A stretch of DNA of 64,000 bases from Paenibacillus sp. FSL A5-0031 (GCF_001956295.1 NZ_MRTD01000006.1:186001-250000); one strand, 5' to 3'; shown: positions 34,200-43,061, counted from the first letter of the stretch. Numbers and translations: made by a program. The notes: generated by a model from the sequence alone, not told the origin.

Positions 34200-36233
34200 T
34201 TAAATCCATAAATGCACTGCAAAGTCGATGAGTTTAATGCCAACGAACGGAACGATGACACCGCCCAGACCATAAATAAATACGTTGCGGCTAAGCAATT
34301 TGGCTCCGCTCATCGGTTTGTATGCTACGCCTTTAATGGCAAGCGGGATGAGCAGCGGAATAATAATGGCGTTAAAAATAAGCGCCGACAGTATAGCAGA
34401 CAATGGAGAGCCTAAATTCATAATATTTAGAACGCCCATCTCGGGAATGGCAAGCATGAACATCGCTGGAATGATTGCAAAATATTTGGCGATATCATTA
34501 GCGATACTAAAAGTCGTCAGTGCCCCTCTTGTCATAAGCAGCTGCTTGCCGATAGCAATGACTTCGATAATTTTGGAAGGGTCCGAATCCAAATCAACCA
34601 TATTGGCAGCTTCTTTAGCAGCAATCGTCCCGCTGTTCATAGCAAGACCCACATCCGCTTGGGCAAGTGCAGGAGCATCGTTCGTACCGTCACCAGTCAT
34701 CGCAACCATTTTTCCTTCGGCTTGTTCACGGCGGATAACAGCTATTTTATCTTCAGGCCTGCTCTCCGCAATAAAATCGTCGACTCCCGCTTCATGTGCG
34801 ATGGTTGCTGCTGTAAGCGGATTGTCTCCCGTACACATAATCGTTTTGATGCCCATCTCACGCAGCTGATCGAATCTTTCCTTCATTCCTGGCTTAACGG
34901 TATCCTTCAAATAAATAACACCAAAGATTTGGTTATCAACAGCTACTGCGAGCGGCGTACCGCCTAATGTAGCAATCGTATTCGAAATATTATCCAAATC
35001 GGATGGGATGGTTCCCCCCTGAGAAGCTACCCACTTCCGAACCGCATCAACAGAGCCCTTCCGAACTCGGCGGCCGTTTGCCAGATCAATGCCGCTCATT
35101 CGCGTCTCTGCTTTGAATTCAATAAATTCGCCGCCTTCCGCAAGTGAGGCATCATAGCTTAAGCCCTGCTTCTTCATCCATTCAAGCACAGAACGGCCTT
35201 CAGGCGTTTCATCCTTAAGCGAGCTAATCGCCGCCCAACCCGATAAAGTTTGAAGATTGCTGCCTCCGACAGGCACAAGCTCGCTTGCCATCCGGTTGCC
35301 GAACGTGATCGTTCCTGTTTTATCCAAAATCATCGTATTAATGTCGCCTGCTGCTTCAACAGCCTTACCTGACATAGCCAGCACATTAAACTGAGTTACT
35401 CTATCCATCCCAGCAATACCGATTGCTGACAATAGTCCGCCGATGGTCGTCGGAATCAAACATACGAGCAGCGCGATTAATACCGGAATTTCTAAGTGGA
35501 TACCCAAATAATCAGCGATTGGTGCCAACGTAACAACTACAATTAAGAAAATAATCGTTAAGCTAGTCAAAAGTGTATTGAGCGCAATTTCATTAGGCGT
35601 CTTCTGACGTTTCGCTCCTTCAACAAGGGCAATCATCCGATCGATGAATGACTCCCCGGGGTCACTCGTCATGCGCACTTTAATTTTGTCACTCACAACC
35701 CTTGTACCGCCTGTAACCGAGCTGAAATCTCCTCCAGCTTCTTTAATGACTGGCGCTGATTCACCTGTAATCGCTGATTCATCTACGGAAGCCAGCCCTT
35801 CAATGACCTCGCCATCACCAGGAATCATCTCGCCTTGGGAGACGATGAAAATATCGCCTTTGCGAAGCTCCATTGATGATACGACTACAATAGAGCTGCC
35901 GACGAGCTTATTGGCGCTCATTTCCTGCTTAGATTTTTTTAGCGAATTGGCCTGTGCCTTGCCTCGTCCCTCTGCAATGGCTTCAGCAAAGTTTGCGAAC
36001 AGCAGCGTGAAAAGCAGGATGAAAAACACGGTAATATTAAAGCCTATGCGTTCTTGAGAATTAAAGTAATTTGGAAAAATAGTCATCAGCAGAACGATAA
36101 CCGTCCCTACCTCGACAACAAACATAACTGGATTTTTCATCATCGTAACTGGATTTAGTTTCACAAAGCTATCGACAACGGCATGTTTAACCGCGTCTCT
36201 CGACAGCAAATTATTCTTCTTATTTTTATTCAT
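34200..36233 (-). CDS. kdpB: Potassium-transporting P-type ATPase subunit KdpB
   Basis: A 677-residue P-type ATPase subunit that hydrolyses ATP to drive KdpA. The phosphorylation motif is [14 protein letters not shown], the nucleotide-binding and hinge region [20 protein letters not shown], and the TGES motif of the A domain [13 protein letters not shown]. Its membrane helices and length match the family. It lies 18 bases after kdpA. High-affinity potassium uptake is the role of the complex. Confidence 0.98.
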   Translation of the reverse strand: MNKNKKNNLLSRDAVKHAVVDSFVKLNPVTMMKNPVMFVVEVGTVIVLLMTIFPNYFNSQERIGFNITVFFILLFTLLFANFAEAIAEGRGKAQANSLKKSKQEMSANKLVGSSIVVVSSMELRKGDIFIVSQGEMIPGDGEVIEGLASVDESAITGESAPVIKEAGGDFSSVTGGTRVVSDKIKVRMTSDPGESFIDRMIALVEGAKRQKTPNEIALNTLLTSLTIIFLIVVVTLAPIADYLGIHLEIPVLIALLVCLIPTTIGGLLSAIGIAGMDRVTQFNVLAMSGKAVEAAGDINTMILDKTGTITFGNRMASELVPVGGSNLQTLSGWAAISSLKDETPEGRSVLEWMKKQGLSYDASLAEGGEFIEFKAETRMSGIDLANGRRVRKGSVDAVRKWVASQGGTIPSDLDNISNTIATLGGTPLAVAVDNQIFGVIYLKDTVKPGMKERFDQLREMGIKTIMCTGDNPLTAATIAHEAGVDDFIAESRPEDKIAVIRREQAEGKMVAMTGDGTNDAPALAQADVGLAMNSGTIAAKEAANMVDLDSDPSKIIEVIAIGKQLLMTRGALTTFSIANDIAKYFAIIPAMFMLAIPEMGVLNIMNLGSPLSAILSALIFNAIIIPLLIPLAIKGVAYKPMSGAKLLSRNVFIYGLGGVIVPFVGIKLIDFAVHLWI

Positions 36234-36251
36234 TATCGTTCACCTCATCCG

Positions 36252-37931
36252 TTAGCGGAGTGTCAAATATTCTGCAACCGGCCCAAGCACGATGACCGGC
36301 AAGAAGGTTAAAGCACCAATTAAAAGAACAGTACCAATCAGTAATACAGTGAAAAGTCCATTATCTGTACGGAACGTACCGATTGTTTCTGGAACAGGCT
36401 GCTTGCGAACAAGAGATCCAGCAACCGCCAGCATCGCAATCATCGAAATATAACGGCCGGTCAGCATGACAAGTCCAGTGCTAATATTCCAGAAAGGCGT
36501 ATTATCGCCTAGACCCTCAAAGCCTGAGCCATTATTCGCTGCCGATGACGTATATTCGTAAAGCACCTGGCTAATGCCGTGGAACCCGGGATTCGTTATC
36601 GCCCCGTGACCCAAATCCGTCATAAAAGCGATGGCGGTGGGCACCAATATAATGAAGGGATGAACTAGAATCGCTATCGCTATCAGTTTCATTTCTCGCG
36701 GCTCTACTTTTCGACCCAGAAACTCCGGCGTTCGCCCAACCATCAGCCCGCATATAAACACAGCTAGTATGGCGTACATGAGCATATTGATAAGCCCTAC
36801 TCCCTTGCCTCCAAAGACGACATTAAGCATCATTTCAGCAAGTGGAACCAAGCCGCCAAGCGGTGTAAGCGTGTCATGCATATTGTTGACGGTACCCGTT
36901 GTCGCAGCGGCTGTTACCGTTGTGAACAGTGCCGATTGCGCGATACCGAACCTTACTTCCTTGCCTTCCATGCTTCCTTGAGTAGCATCGATACCTAGTG
37001 CGCTCATTGCAGGATTGCCTGTTTTCTCCGATGTGTAAGCAAGGCTTAGAAACACTAGAAACAGACACATCATGGCGGAGAATACAACCCAGCCCTGCTT
37101 TTTGTTTTTTGCAAAAAGCCCAAATGCATAAGGAAGCGAAGCAGGCAGCGCCCACATCGACAAGATTTGAATCACATTCGTTAATGGATTTGGGTTTTCA
37201 AATGGATGAGCCGAGTTCACTCCAAAAAAACCGCCGCCGTTTGTGCCCAAATGTTTGATGGATTCAAGCGAAGCTACAGGACCAATTGCAATTTGCTGCA
37301 TGGCTCCCTCTAGCGTTTTAATTGTAAATGTCGGATCAAGCGTTTGCGGCACCTGTAGAGCGACAAGCACAAGCGTGATAATAAAGGAAATCGGAAGAAA
37401 AATTCTTGTGTGTGCTTTTACAAAATCCTCGAAAAAGTTGCCGATCGTCGTTCCTTTACTCGTAATCCCACGAACAAACGCGATGGCAACCGAGAAGCCC
37501 GTCGCCGCTGACGTGAACATCATCATCATGATGACCGCCATTTGAGAGAAATAAGATAAGGCGCTTTCCCCGCTGTAATGCTGAAGATTCGTATTGGTAA
37601 TAAAGCTGATGACTGTATTGAAAGTCAGTGTAGGCTCCATGGCTGCCATGCCATTTGGATTAAACGGCAGCGCATTTTGGAACCGCAATATCAGATAGCT
37701 GAAAGCAACTAAAATTAAATTGGTTGCAACAAAGCTGAGTGCGTATATCTTCCAGCTCATGCCCTCTCTTTTTTTGAGACCAATAAGCTTAAATATAAAT
37801 CGCTCCGTCCCTCCGAATACTTTGTCTAACCGATTGTGTTCATTGGAGAACACATGATAGACGTAAGTACCAAGCGGCTTAACTAACAATACAAGAACAG
37901 CAATGACGATAAGCAATTGTAAAATATCCAT
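36252..37931 (-). CDS. kdpA: Potassium-transporting ATPase subunit KdpA
   Basis: A 559-residue potassium-channel-like subunit with ten or so membrane helices and four selectivity-filter-type segments, for example TNLQHYSGE, LGTNGGGFFGVNSAHPFENP, TTGTVNNMHDTLTPLGGLVP and AANNGSGFEGLGDNTPFWN. These are diagnostic for KdpA. It follows kdpF by 18 bases. KdpA binds and passes potassium in the KdpFABC complex. Confidence 0.98.
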   Translation of the reverse strand: MDILQLLIVIAVLVLLVKPLGTYVYHVFSNEHNRLDKVFGGTERFIFKLIGLKKREGMSWKIYALSFVATNLILVAFSYLILRFQNALPFNPNGMAAMEPTLTFNTVISFITNTNLQHYSGESALSYFSQMAVIMMMMFTSAATGFSVAIAFVRGITSKGTTIGNFFEDFVKAHTRIFLPISFIITLVLVALQVPQTLDPTFTIKTLEGAMQQIAIGPVASLESIKHLGTNGGGFFGVNSAHPFENPNPLTNVIQILSMWALPASLPYAFGLFAKNKKQGWVVFSAMMCLFLVFLSLAYTSEKTGNPAMSALGIDATQGSMEGKEVRFGIAQSALFTTVTAAATTGTVNNMHDTLTPLGGLVPLAEMMLNVVFGGKGVGLINMLMYAILAVFICGLMVGRTPEFLGRKVEPREMKLIAIAILVHPFIILVPTAIAFMTDLGHGAITNPGFHGISQVLYEYTSSAANNGSGFEGLGDNTPFWNISTGLVMLTGRYISMIAMLAVAGSLVRKQPVPETIGTFRTDNGLFTVLLIGTVLLIGALTFLPVIVLGPVAEYLTLR

Positions 37932-37949
37932 CTTGTAAATCCCCCTCTA

Positions 37950-38027
37950 TTAAAACTTCTCCGGATGAATTAACGCATAAATCAGATAAACGAAAACAAA
38001 TACAGCCGCTATCGCTATGACAGTCAT
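37950..38027 (-). CDS. kdpF: Potassium-transporting ATPase subunit KdpF
   Basis: A 25-residue single membrane helix, MTVIAIAAVFVFVYLIYALI followed by HPEKF. Size, the YxxYALIxPEKF ending and position directly before kdpA identify KdpF, a lipid-like stabiliser of the complex. Its ATG overlaps the TGA of the preceding 36-residue gene (ATGA), indicating coupled translation. Confidence 0.93.
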   Translation of the reverse strand: MTVIAIAAVFVFVYLIYALIHPEKF

Positions 38028-38134
38028 TGGCCTTCGCCCCCTGTTTTCTCAATAACACCGGAGCACCAAGTTAAAAATCCATAAAATAAACCGAAGCTAG
38101 CCAACAAAGCCCCGAACATATAAAAATCCTGCAT
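38024..38134 (-). CDS. Small membrane peptide (36 residues) coupled to kdpF
   Basis: MQDFYMFGALLASFGLFYGF then LTWCSGVIEKTGGEGQ. It has one membrane helix with a small polar tail and a strong AGGAGGGG ribosome binding site. Its stop codon overlaps the kdpF start. Similar short membrane peptides occur ahead of kdpF in some kdp operons, but no function is known to me. It could be a further accessory helix for KdpA. Confidence 0.75.
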   Translation of the reverse strand: MQDFYMFGALLASFGLFYGFLTWCSGVIEKTGGEGQ

Positions 38135-38150
38135 GTAAACCCCTCCTGCA

Positions 38151-38549
38151 TTATTTGTTGCTTAATAGAAAACCGACTTCACCGGTATGAGAGAATACGA
38201 TATGATCCGCTCCTAGCCCCTTGTAAATAGCCCTTGGATTCCACTGCTGTGTGATGACGTAAATGGACTTTGAGGTCCAAGCTCTGCAGCACTGTACAAA
38301 GCGGCAGCTAAGCGCCAAGCTGCTCTCGAATATAAATACCTCGCTAATGGTCATCGAAGGAACATTCCAGCTTTGACGATCATTCGTATTGATGTACAAA
38401 ACATTGCTGATACCCTGCTTGCGAAGCTGTTTTTCTTCCTGTTTGCTATTGGTCAAAACGATAAATTTTAATTGATGAAACTGCAAAGTTCGTATGAATG
38501 ATTGGCCAGCCTCGTTTAGACCAGCAACAATAATATGCTCTTCCTGCAA
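38151..38549 (-). CDS. TrkA-N/RCK_N-like nucleotide-binding protein, first gene of the kdp operon
   Basis: A 132-residue Rossmann-like protein. EHIIVAGLNEAGQSFIRTLQ has the GxNxxG-type dinucleotide loop of RCK/KTN domains, and later strands (KFIVLTNS, NVLYINTN, EVFIFESS, SIYVITQQ) alternate as in that fold. It ends at ADHIVFSHTGEVGFLLSNK with no second (TrkA-C) domain. TTG is the start, 7 bases after GGAGGAG. It is the first gene after two riboswitches and is followed by the 36-residue membrane gene. An NAD- or nucleotide-dependent gate on potassium uptake is a reasonable guess. Confidence 0.7.
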   Translation of the reverse strand: MQEEHIIVAGLNEAGQSFIRTLQFHQLKFIVLTNSKQEEKQLRKQGISNVLYINTNDRQSWNVPSMTISEVFIFESSLALSCRFVQCCRAWTSKSIYVITQQWNPRAIYKGLGADHIVFSHTGEVGFLLSNK

Positions 38550-38582
38550 CCGAATTCTCCTCCATATGGTAAAAAAGGCAAC

Positions 38583-38628
38583 AAAAAAGAAGCCTTGGGA
38601 TAAGAGGAACTTTTCCCGCGGCTTCTTT
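38583..38628 (-). terminator. Riboswitch terminator (proximal c-di-AMP unit)
   Basis: On the minus strand AAAGAAGCC (38620-38628) pairs with GGCTTCTTTT (about 38585-38594) and a T-run follows. An alternative, mutually exclusive hairpin pairs CCCGCGGCTT (38643-38652) with AAGCCGCGGG (38615-38624), taking up the left arm of the terminator. This is a terminator/antiterminator switch. Confidence 0.8.
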
Positions 38629-38680
38629 GCCCGCAGCAGAATAAGCCGCGGGAAGCACGATGGCTGTTGCCTCTCTCGAG

Positions 38681-38830
38681 TACACTTACGAGGTTAGCTG
38701 TCGGATTCGGGCCTTGAGAGTTGCCCTACGCTTGATCATTTTCAAGCGATTCACCCCATGAAGCGAAGTCGTGATGACACACGAATCGTTCGTTGGTTCC
38801 CCCGTTCCTGCTGCTGCAGGACTCAGCGTT
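38681..38830 (-). ncRNA. c-di-AMP (ydaO-yuaA) riboswitch, proximal copy
   Basis: The minus strand carries the ydaO core in order: CGCTGAGTCC, GGGGGAACCA, GGGGTGAATC, GTAGGGC and CCCGAATCCGACAGCTAACC with CTCGTAAGTG closing the pairing. In Bacillales this RNA binds cyclic di-AMP and usually turns off potassium-import genes. It lies 130 bases ahead of the first gene of the kdp operon, with a terminator in between. It is the downstream member of a tandem pair. Confidence 0.93.
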
Positions 38831-38868
38831 TTCTTACATTTTGTAGCAAATAAAGCTTTTTTGGGCAC

Positions 38869-38900
38869 AAAAAACCACAGAGGTCTATGACACTCTGCGG
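38869..38900 (-). terminator. Riboswitch terminator (distal c-di-AMP unit)
   Basis: Minus strand CCGCAGAG and CTCTGTGG form an eight-base stem with a ten-base loop, followed by TTTTTTG. It lies between the two aptamers, so the distal riboswitch has its own expression platform. Confidence 0.88.
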
Positions 38901-38943
38901 TCGAAGTTAATCGATCACAAGCTTCATCATTCCTCTCTCGGTC

Positions 38944-39120
38944 CACGCTTACGAGGTTAGCTGTCGGATTCGGGCGGTGAGAGTCGCCCTACTTTGACCG
39001 GTATCCATGGCACCTGTCAAAGATTCACCCCTGCTCTGCGTTTGTTCGACTCTCACATCGAACAGGCGCATCGCGTCATTATTGGTTCCCCCGCTTCCGC
39101 TTTCACGGAAACTCAGCGAT
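38944..39120 (-). ncRNA. c-di-AMP (ydaO-yuaA) riboswitch, distal copy
   Basis: A second complete ydaO aptamer on the same strand: CGCTGAGTTTCC, GGGGGAACCA, GGGGTGAATC, GTAGGGC and CCCGAATCCGACAGCTAACC ending CTCGTAAGCG. The peripheral helices differ from the proximal copy (a long hairpin arm with GTTCGA and TCGAAC), so it is not a very recent duplication. A good promoter begins about 35 bases upstream. Confidence 0.93.
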
Positions 39121-39156
39121 CAGTAAATCGAAACTTATTTATAAATCCTGTATCGA

Positions 39157-39185
39157 ATATTACTCCTCGCTATAAATACTGTAAA
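39157..39185 (-). promoter_or_regulatory. Promoter of the riboswitch-kdp transcript
   Basis: Minus strand TTTACA (39180-39185) and TAATAT (39157-39162) are 17 bases apart, each five of six to the sigma-A consensus. They point into the distal aptamer. No better promoter is seen between the two aptamers. Confidence 0.7.
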
Positions 39186-39473
39186 GGCAGCCTGCTGCCT
39201 AATTTAGCCAGTTTCAGCCTTGCAGAGCGATTCGCAACGCTTACATTCATTTCGATCTCTCGATATCTCACTATTTCTCAGTTTTACTCTTGTTTTCAAA
39301 AATAGTGTTCAATCCCTTTCTAACGATTTTATGCGTGAATAATCAGATTTCTCTATAATCGAGAATGGAAGAGAATAAACGAGTATTTCGAAGAATAAAT
39401 ATCTTTTTACTGCCATAACGAATGGATTTCTTTTAAAATGGCATATGGCTGCCTTTTCACGATATACCACAGT

Positions 39474-39502
39474 TTTACAATATTGCATTTCGGGTTTACC
39501 AT
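39474..39502 (+). promoter_or_regulatory. Candidate promoter of the first unknown paralogue gene
   Basis: TTTACA (39474-39479) and TACCAT (39497-39502) with 17-base spacing point to the gene at 39568. The rest of the 39186-39567 gap shows no gene, riboswitch or clear repeat. Confidence 0.45.
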
Positions 39503-39567
39503 AGACGGCAAGCCAATATGGCTGAGTATTATCGGTGAATTATTCAAATCGAGGAGAGATCTCATTG

Positions 39568-39996
39568 ATGTCTACACCAGTTGAAGTACCCTTGCCAAGC
39601 TTGGAAAATCATCCTGCTGCCATGTTTGAAATTAAACGAATTCAAATGTTTGTGCTGCCGGCTTCCATGCTTGAATCGAATGGTTACCGTGTTTGTCTAA
39701 GGCTCTCCACTGCTAATGGTCACGGCTGGAGCGAGCTGTTTATTAAAAAATCCGAGAAGCCTCGCGACTGGATCAGATGGAGCAGTATGCTGCTAAGGTT
39801 CATCGGCACACTTCCTCTTGCGTCTCCTTTTGTTTTTCAAACAGATCCAATGATGAAGGACGAGCGTATATATCATTTATTTGCAGCCGCTGCTTTGCAT
39901 ATAGAATCCAATCCTTACTCTTTTCCAAACTGTGAATATGACCGTGAAGAGCATACTTTATTTAAACAAGCTATCTCCTATGTATCGTTATTTTAG
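39568..39996 (+). CDS. Conserved-looking hypothetical protein, paralogue 1
   Basis: A 142-residue protein, unrecognised. It shares FEIKRIQMFVLPAS, GYRVCLRLST, GHGWSELFIKK and WIRWSSMLLRFIGTLPLA with the second paralogue 0.2 kb downstream, as well as the ending QAISYVSL. The pattern RIxxFxxPxxxxxxxxxVCLRLxxxxGxGWSE is reminiscent of the N-terminal capping domain of the enolase/muconate-lactonising superfamily, but the catalytic barrel is missing; that resemblance is weak. ATG 39568 follows GAGGAGA by 10 bases. No riboswitch is visible directly ahead of this copy. Confidence 0.7.
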   Translation: MSTPVEVPLPSLENHPAAMFEIKRIQMFVLPASMLESNGYRVCLRLSTANGHGWSELFIKKSEKPRDWIRWSSMLLRFIGTLPLASPFVFQTDPMMKDERIYHLFAAAALHIESNPYSFPNCEYDREEHTLFKQAISYVSLF

Positions 39997-40006
39997 GCAC
40001 TTCTGA

Positions 40007-40035
40007 TTTACAGATGCGCTAATGAAGGGTATAAT
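40007..40035 (+). promoter_or_regulatory. Promoter of the plus-strand c-di-AMP riboswitch
   Basis: TTTACA (40007-40012), a 17-base spacer and perfect TATAAT (40030-40035) lie a few bases after the stop codon of paralogue 1. Transcription would begin just ahead of the aptamer. Confidence 0.8.
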
Positions 40036-40049
40036 TAAGAGTAAACTAT

Positions 40050-40193
40050 TTACGCTGAATTTTTCGAATGAAAAAGCGGGGGAACCATCGCGATCGATCG
40101 AAATCGATTCGCAAGGGGTGAATCCAGGGATTTGTAACCCTGGTAGGGCTTTCTCTCTAGCCCGAATCCGACAGCTAACCTCGTAAGCGAATA
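40050..40193 (+). ncRNA. c-di-AMP (ydaO-yuaA) riboswitch, third copy, plus strand
   Basis: The full conserved set is present in order: TACGCTGAAT, GCGGGGGAACCA, GGGGTGAATC, GTAGGGC and CCCGAATCCGACAGCTAACC with CTCGTAAGCG. There is no terminator hairpin after the aptamer; the AAGGAGA ribosome binding site (40194-40200) follows its closing strand immediately. This implies control of translation, with the closing helix competing with ribosome access. It regulates the gene starting at 40208. Confidence 0.93.
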
Positions 40194-40207
40194 AAGGAGA
40201 GATGTAT

Positions 40208-40633
40208 ATGTTGACAAATTGTGCACGAAATCTGCATCTTTTTACGGAACAGACCCCTTATTTATCTGTCACACGAATCGAGCTATTCGTCATTCCTGCT
40301 CTTGCCGTCGATTCTGCAGGCCATCGCGTATGTCTTCGTTTAACAAGCAATCAAGGCTTCGGCTGGAGTGAACTATTTGCCAGCGACACAGAAGAGCTCA
40401 TTGACTTAGAACGATGGAGCGACCTGCTTCAGTCTTTTATCGGCAGCATTCCTCTACCACCTCTTAACCAGTATCACTATGACAAAACGGATCAGGATGG
40501 GCGCGTTCTCGACTTATTCGTCTCCGCCGTCAAGCATGTCCTAGCACAATCCGCCGATGCAGCCCCGTACAGCAACGACCATGAAGAGTCTGTTTTGCGT
40601 CAACGTTCCGTCTCCTACATCTCTTTGGATTAA
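40208..40633 (+). CDS. Conserved-looking hypothetical protein, paralogue 2, under a c-di-AMP riboswitch
   Basis: A 141-residue protein, a clear paralogue of the gene at 39568: VTRIELFVIPALAV, GHRVCLRLTSNQGFGWSELF, ERWSDLLQSFIGSIPLPP and RSVSYISLD align along the whole length. There is no signal peptide or membrane helix. ATG 40208 lies 7 bases after AAGGAGA; ATG 40202 is too close to that site. A weak resemblance to the enolase-superfamily N-terminal domain is noted. Control by the same second messenger as the kdp operon suggests a role in potassium, osmotic or cell-wall balance. Confidence 0.75.
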   Translation: MLTNCARNLHLFTEQTPYLSVTRIELFVIPALAVDSAGHRVCLRLTSNQGFGWSELFASDTEELIDLERWSDLLQSFIGSIPLPPLNQYHYDKTDQDGRVLDLFVSAVKHVLAQSADAAPYSNDHEESVLRQRSVSYISLD

Positions 40634-40646
40634 TTTCGTTCATAAG

Positions 40647-40695
40647 AAAAAAAAAGGCAGTCCAGAACAGATAACCTAGTTCTGGACTGTCTTAT
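40647..40695. terminator. Terminator of metE (and of the plus-strand gene)
   Basis: CAGTCCAGAAC (40658-40668) pairs with GTTCTGGACTG (40679-40689). A long A-run on the left gives a strong U-tract for the minus-strand metE transcript; the plus side has only a weak TCTTATT tail. Confidence 0.9.
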
Positions 40696-40707
40696 TGTAT
40701 TTAGAAT

Positions 40708-43020
40708 TTAAACCTTCGCTAATGCAGCACGCTGCTCCCTGACTTGGTAAGTAGCCAGCATCATGTTGCGCAGTGAAGCAACCGTTTCTTCCATTCCGCG
40801 TGTTTTCAAGCCGCAGTCCGGATTAATCCAGAAGAGCGTAGGATCGAGCACTTTAATGGCGCGCTCGATCATACTGACCATTTCTTCCACGGACGGTACA
40901 CGCGGGCTGTGAATATCGTAAACGCCCAAGCCGATGCCTTGGTCATAGGTGTTCTCCTCAAAGCTATGAATCAGCTCGCCATGGCTGCGCGAGGTTTCAA
41001 TGGAGATGACATCCGCATCCAGCGCAAGAATGGAATCGATAATATCATGGAACTCACAATAACACATATGTGTATGAATTTGTGTGGTGTCACGCACATC
41101 TGAAGTCGATAGACGGAAGGCATGCACGCCCCATTTTAAATAAGCATCCCAATCACTGCGTTTAAGCGGCAAGCCTTCTCGCAAAGCTGGCTCATCAACC
41201 TGAATCATTTCGATGCCTGCGGTCTCAAGCGCCTTTACTTCCTCTGAGAGTGCGAGCGCAATTTGGTATGCAACCTGCTCGCGTGTGATATCGTTGCGGA
41301 CAAATGACCAGTTCAAAATCGTAATCGGACCCGTCAACATCCCTTTTACCGGACGACTTGTCAGCGACTGCGCGTACACGCTTTCGGTTACTGTCATTGG
41401 CTCAGTAAATACAACATCGCCATAAATGACCGGCGGCTTTACGCAACGGGAACCATACGATTGAACCCAGCCGCCTTTTGTAAATGCGAACCCATCCAGC
41501 TTCTCTCCGAAAAATTCGACCATGTCCGTACGCTCAAATTCACCGTGAACGAGGACGTCAATATTAAGCTCTTCTTGGATTTCAATCCAGTTTTTAATTT
41601 TATCGTTGATAAAGGAAGCGTAGTCCTGTGAGCTGAGCTCGTTTTTTCTCCATTTTTGCCTTGCTTGACGTACATCCAGCGTTTGCGGGAAGCTGCCGAT
41701 TGTCGTTGTTGGAAGGAACGGCAAATTCCACTTTTGCTGCTGCAGCTTTTGTCTCTCCGCAAATGGCTTCTGCCTCGTTGAAGGATGCGCCGCTACCGCT
41801 GCTGCATCAGCAGCTTGACGATTGCGGGCAGGAGAAATGGATAAATGATGGATCCGCTCGCCGTTAAGCTTAAGCTCAAGCTTGCGAAGTTCTGAGATGT
41901 CCGCCTCATTTACAGTCGCTGTTTCACTTAGCCACACGATTTCATCCAGTTTTTCTTCCGCGAATGCAAGCGCCTCACGCAGCTCTACTGGCAGATTGGT
42001 TTCGTTTTTTGCTGTTACCGGCACATGCAGCAGGCTGCATGACGATTGAATGATCGTGCGCTCAGCTGGAATGTATGCCGAAATATTTTGCAGCAATTCA
42101 AGCTTTTGCTTATAGTCTGAGCGCCAAATGTTGCGTCCGTCTACAAGTCCAATACCAGCGAGCTTATCCTTCGGATAACCAAATTGCTCCAGCGACTTCA
42201 AGTTTTGCTCCAAACCATGAACGAAATCCAAACCGATCGCTTGTACCGGGAGAGCAACTACAGCTTCATAATGCTCAACTGCCTCAAAATACGTTTGAAG
42301 CATGATGTTAAGCGCTGGCGCTGCTTGGTTCAGCCTTGCATAAATCGATTCAACCCATTGCATCTCTTCCTCAGATATAGAGGTAACAAGGATTGGCTCA
42401 TCGATTTGCACCCATTGTACGCCTTCTTCCTCAAGCTCCTTAAGCAGCTGAGCATAAAGCGGTATAAACTGCTCAATGAGCTGCGGAAGCTGCTTCGCAT
42501 CGTAGCCCTTCGACAGCTTGAGGAAGGTATATAGGCCAATAATGACAGGTTTACCTTCAATGCCAAGCTTTTCTTTGGCTTCCCGGTACGCAATCAGCGG
42601 ACGGTTTTCCGTCAGTACCGGAGCAGCACCCGCAAGTTCTGGCACGATATAGTGATAGTTGGTATTAAACCATTTGGTCATCTCGCAGGCTTGTGCTTCC
42701 TGTGTCCCTCTCGCCATTGCGTAGTAGGTCTGTACGGGAACAGGACCTCCATCGTAGGAAAAACGCTCTGGCACAAGGCCAAACATCGCTGCAGTATCCA
42801 GCATTTGATCATACAACGTAAAATCATTAACAGGGATTAAAGAAATTCCTTTATCCTTTTGCAGCTTCAGGTTGTTTAGACGAATGCTTTCAAGCGTTTG
42901 AAGGAATATCGTTTCGTCCAAATCACCTTTCCAAAAAGCTTCAAGCGCTTTTTTCCATTCCCGATTTTCGCCGATACGCGGATATCCAAGTACACTGTTT
43001 TGCAGTTTGCTCACGTTCAT
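40708..43020 (-). CDS. metE: Cobalamin-independent methionine synthase
   Basis: A 770-residue MetE that transfers a methyl group from methyltetrahydrofolate-triglutamate to homocysteine. It has the duplicated barrel layout. The N-terminal half begins NSVLGYPRIGENREWKKALE. The C-terminal half contains TTIGSFPQTLDVRQ, the zinc-binding HTHMCYCEF and the final cysteine in WINPDCGLKTRG. A cobalamin riboswitch and terminator precede it, so it is shut off when B12 allows MetH to work; this implies a B12-dependent MetH elsewhere. AGGAGG lies before the start. Confidence 0.98.
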   Translation of the reverse strand: MNVSKLQNSVLGYPRIGENREWKKALEAFWKGDLDETIFLQTLESIRLNNLKLQKDKGISLIPVNDFTLYDQMLDTAAMFGLVPERFSYDGGPVPVQTYYAMARGTQEAQACEMTKWFNTNYHYIVPELAGAAPVLTENRPLIAYREAKEKLGIEGKPVIIGLYTFLKLSKGYDAKQLPQLIEQFIPLYAQLLKELEEEGVQWVQIDEPILVTSISEEEMQWVESIYARLNQAAPALNIMLQTYFEAVEHYEAVVALPVQAIGLDFVHGLEQNLKSLEQFGYPKDKLAGIGLVDGRNIWRSDYKQKLELLQNISAYIPAERTIIQSSCSLLHVPVTAKNETNLPVELREALAFAEEKLDEIVWLSETATVNEADISELRKLELKLNGERIHHLSISPARNRQAADAAAVAAHPSTRQKPFAERQKLQQQKWNLPFLPTTTIGSFPQTLDVRQARQKWRKNELSSQDYASFINDKIKNWIEIQEELNIDVLVHGEFERTDMVEFFGEKLDGFAFTKGGWVQSYGSRCVKPPVIYGDVVFTEPMTVTESVYAQSLTSRPVKGMLTGPITILNWSFVRNDITREQVAYQIALALSEEVKALETAGIEMIQVDEPALREGLPLKRSDWDAYLKWGVHAFRLSTSDVRDTTQIHTHMCYCEFHDIIDSILALDADVISIETSRSHGELIHSFEENTYDQGIGLGVYDIHSPRVPSVEEMVSMIERAIKVLDPTLFWINPDCGLKTRGMEETVASLRNMMLATYQVREQRAALAKV

Positions 43021-43061
43021 ATTTCCTCCTAATAAATGTAATTATTATGAAATAAAAGCAC

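Noticed and set aside
36874..37155. Frames inside kdpA and kdpB on either strand
   Set aside because: These are out-of-frame shadows of strongly conserved pump genes.
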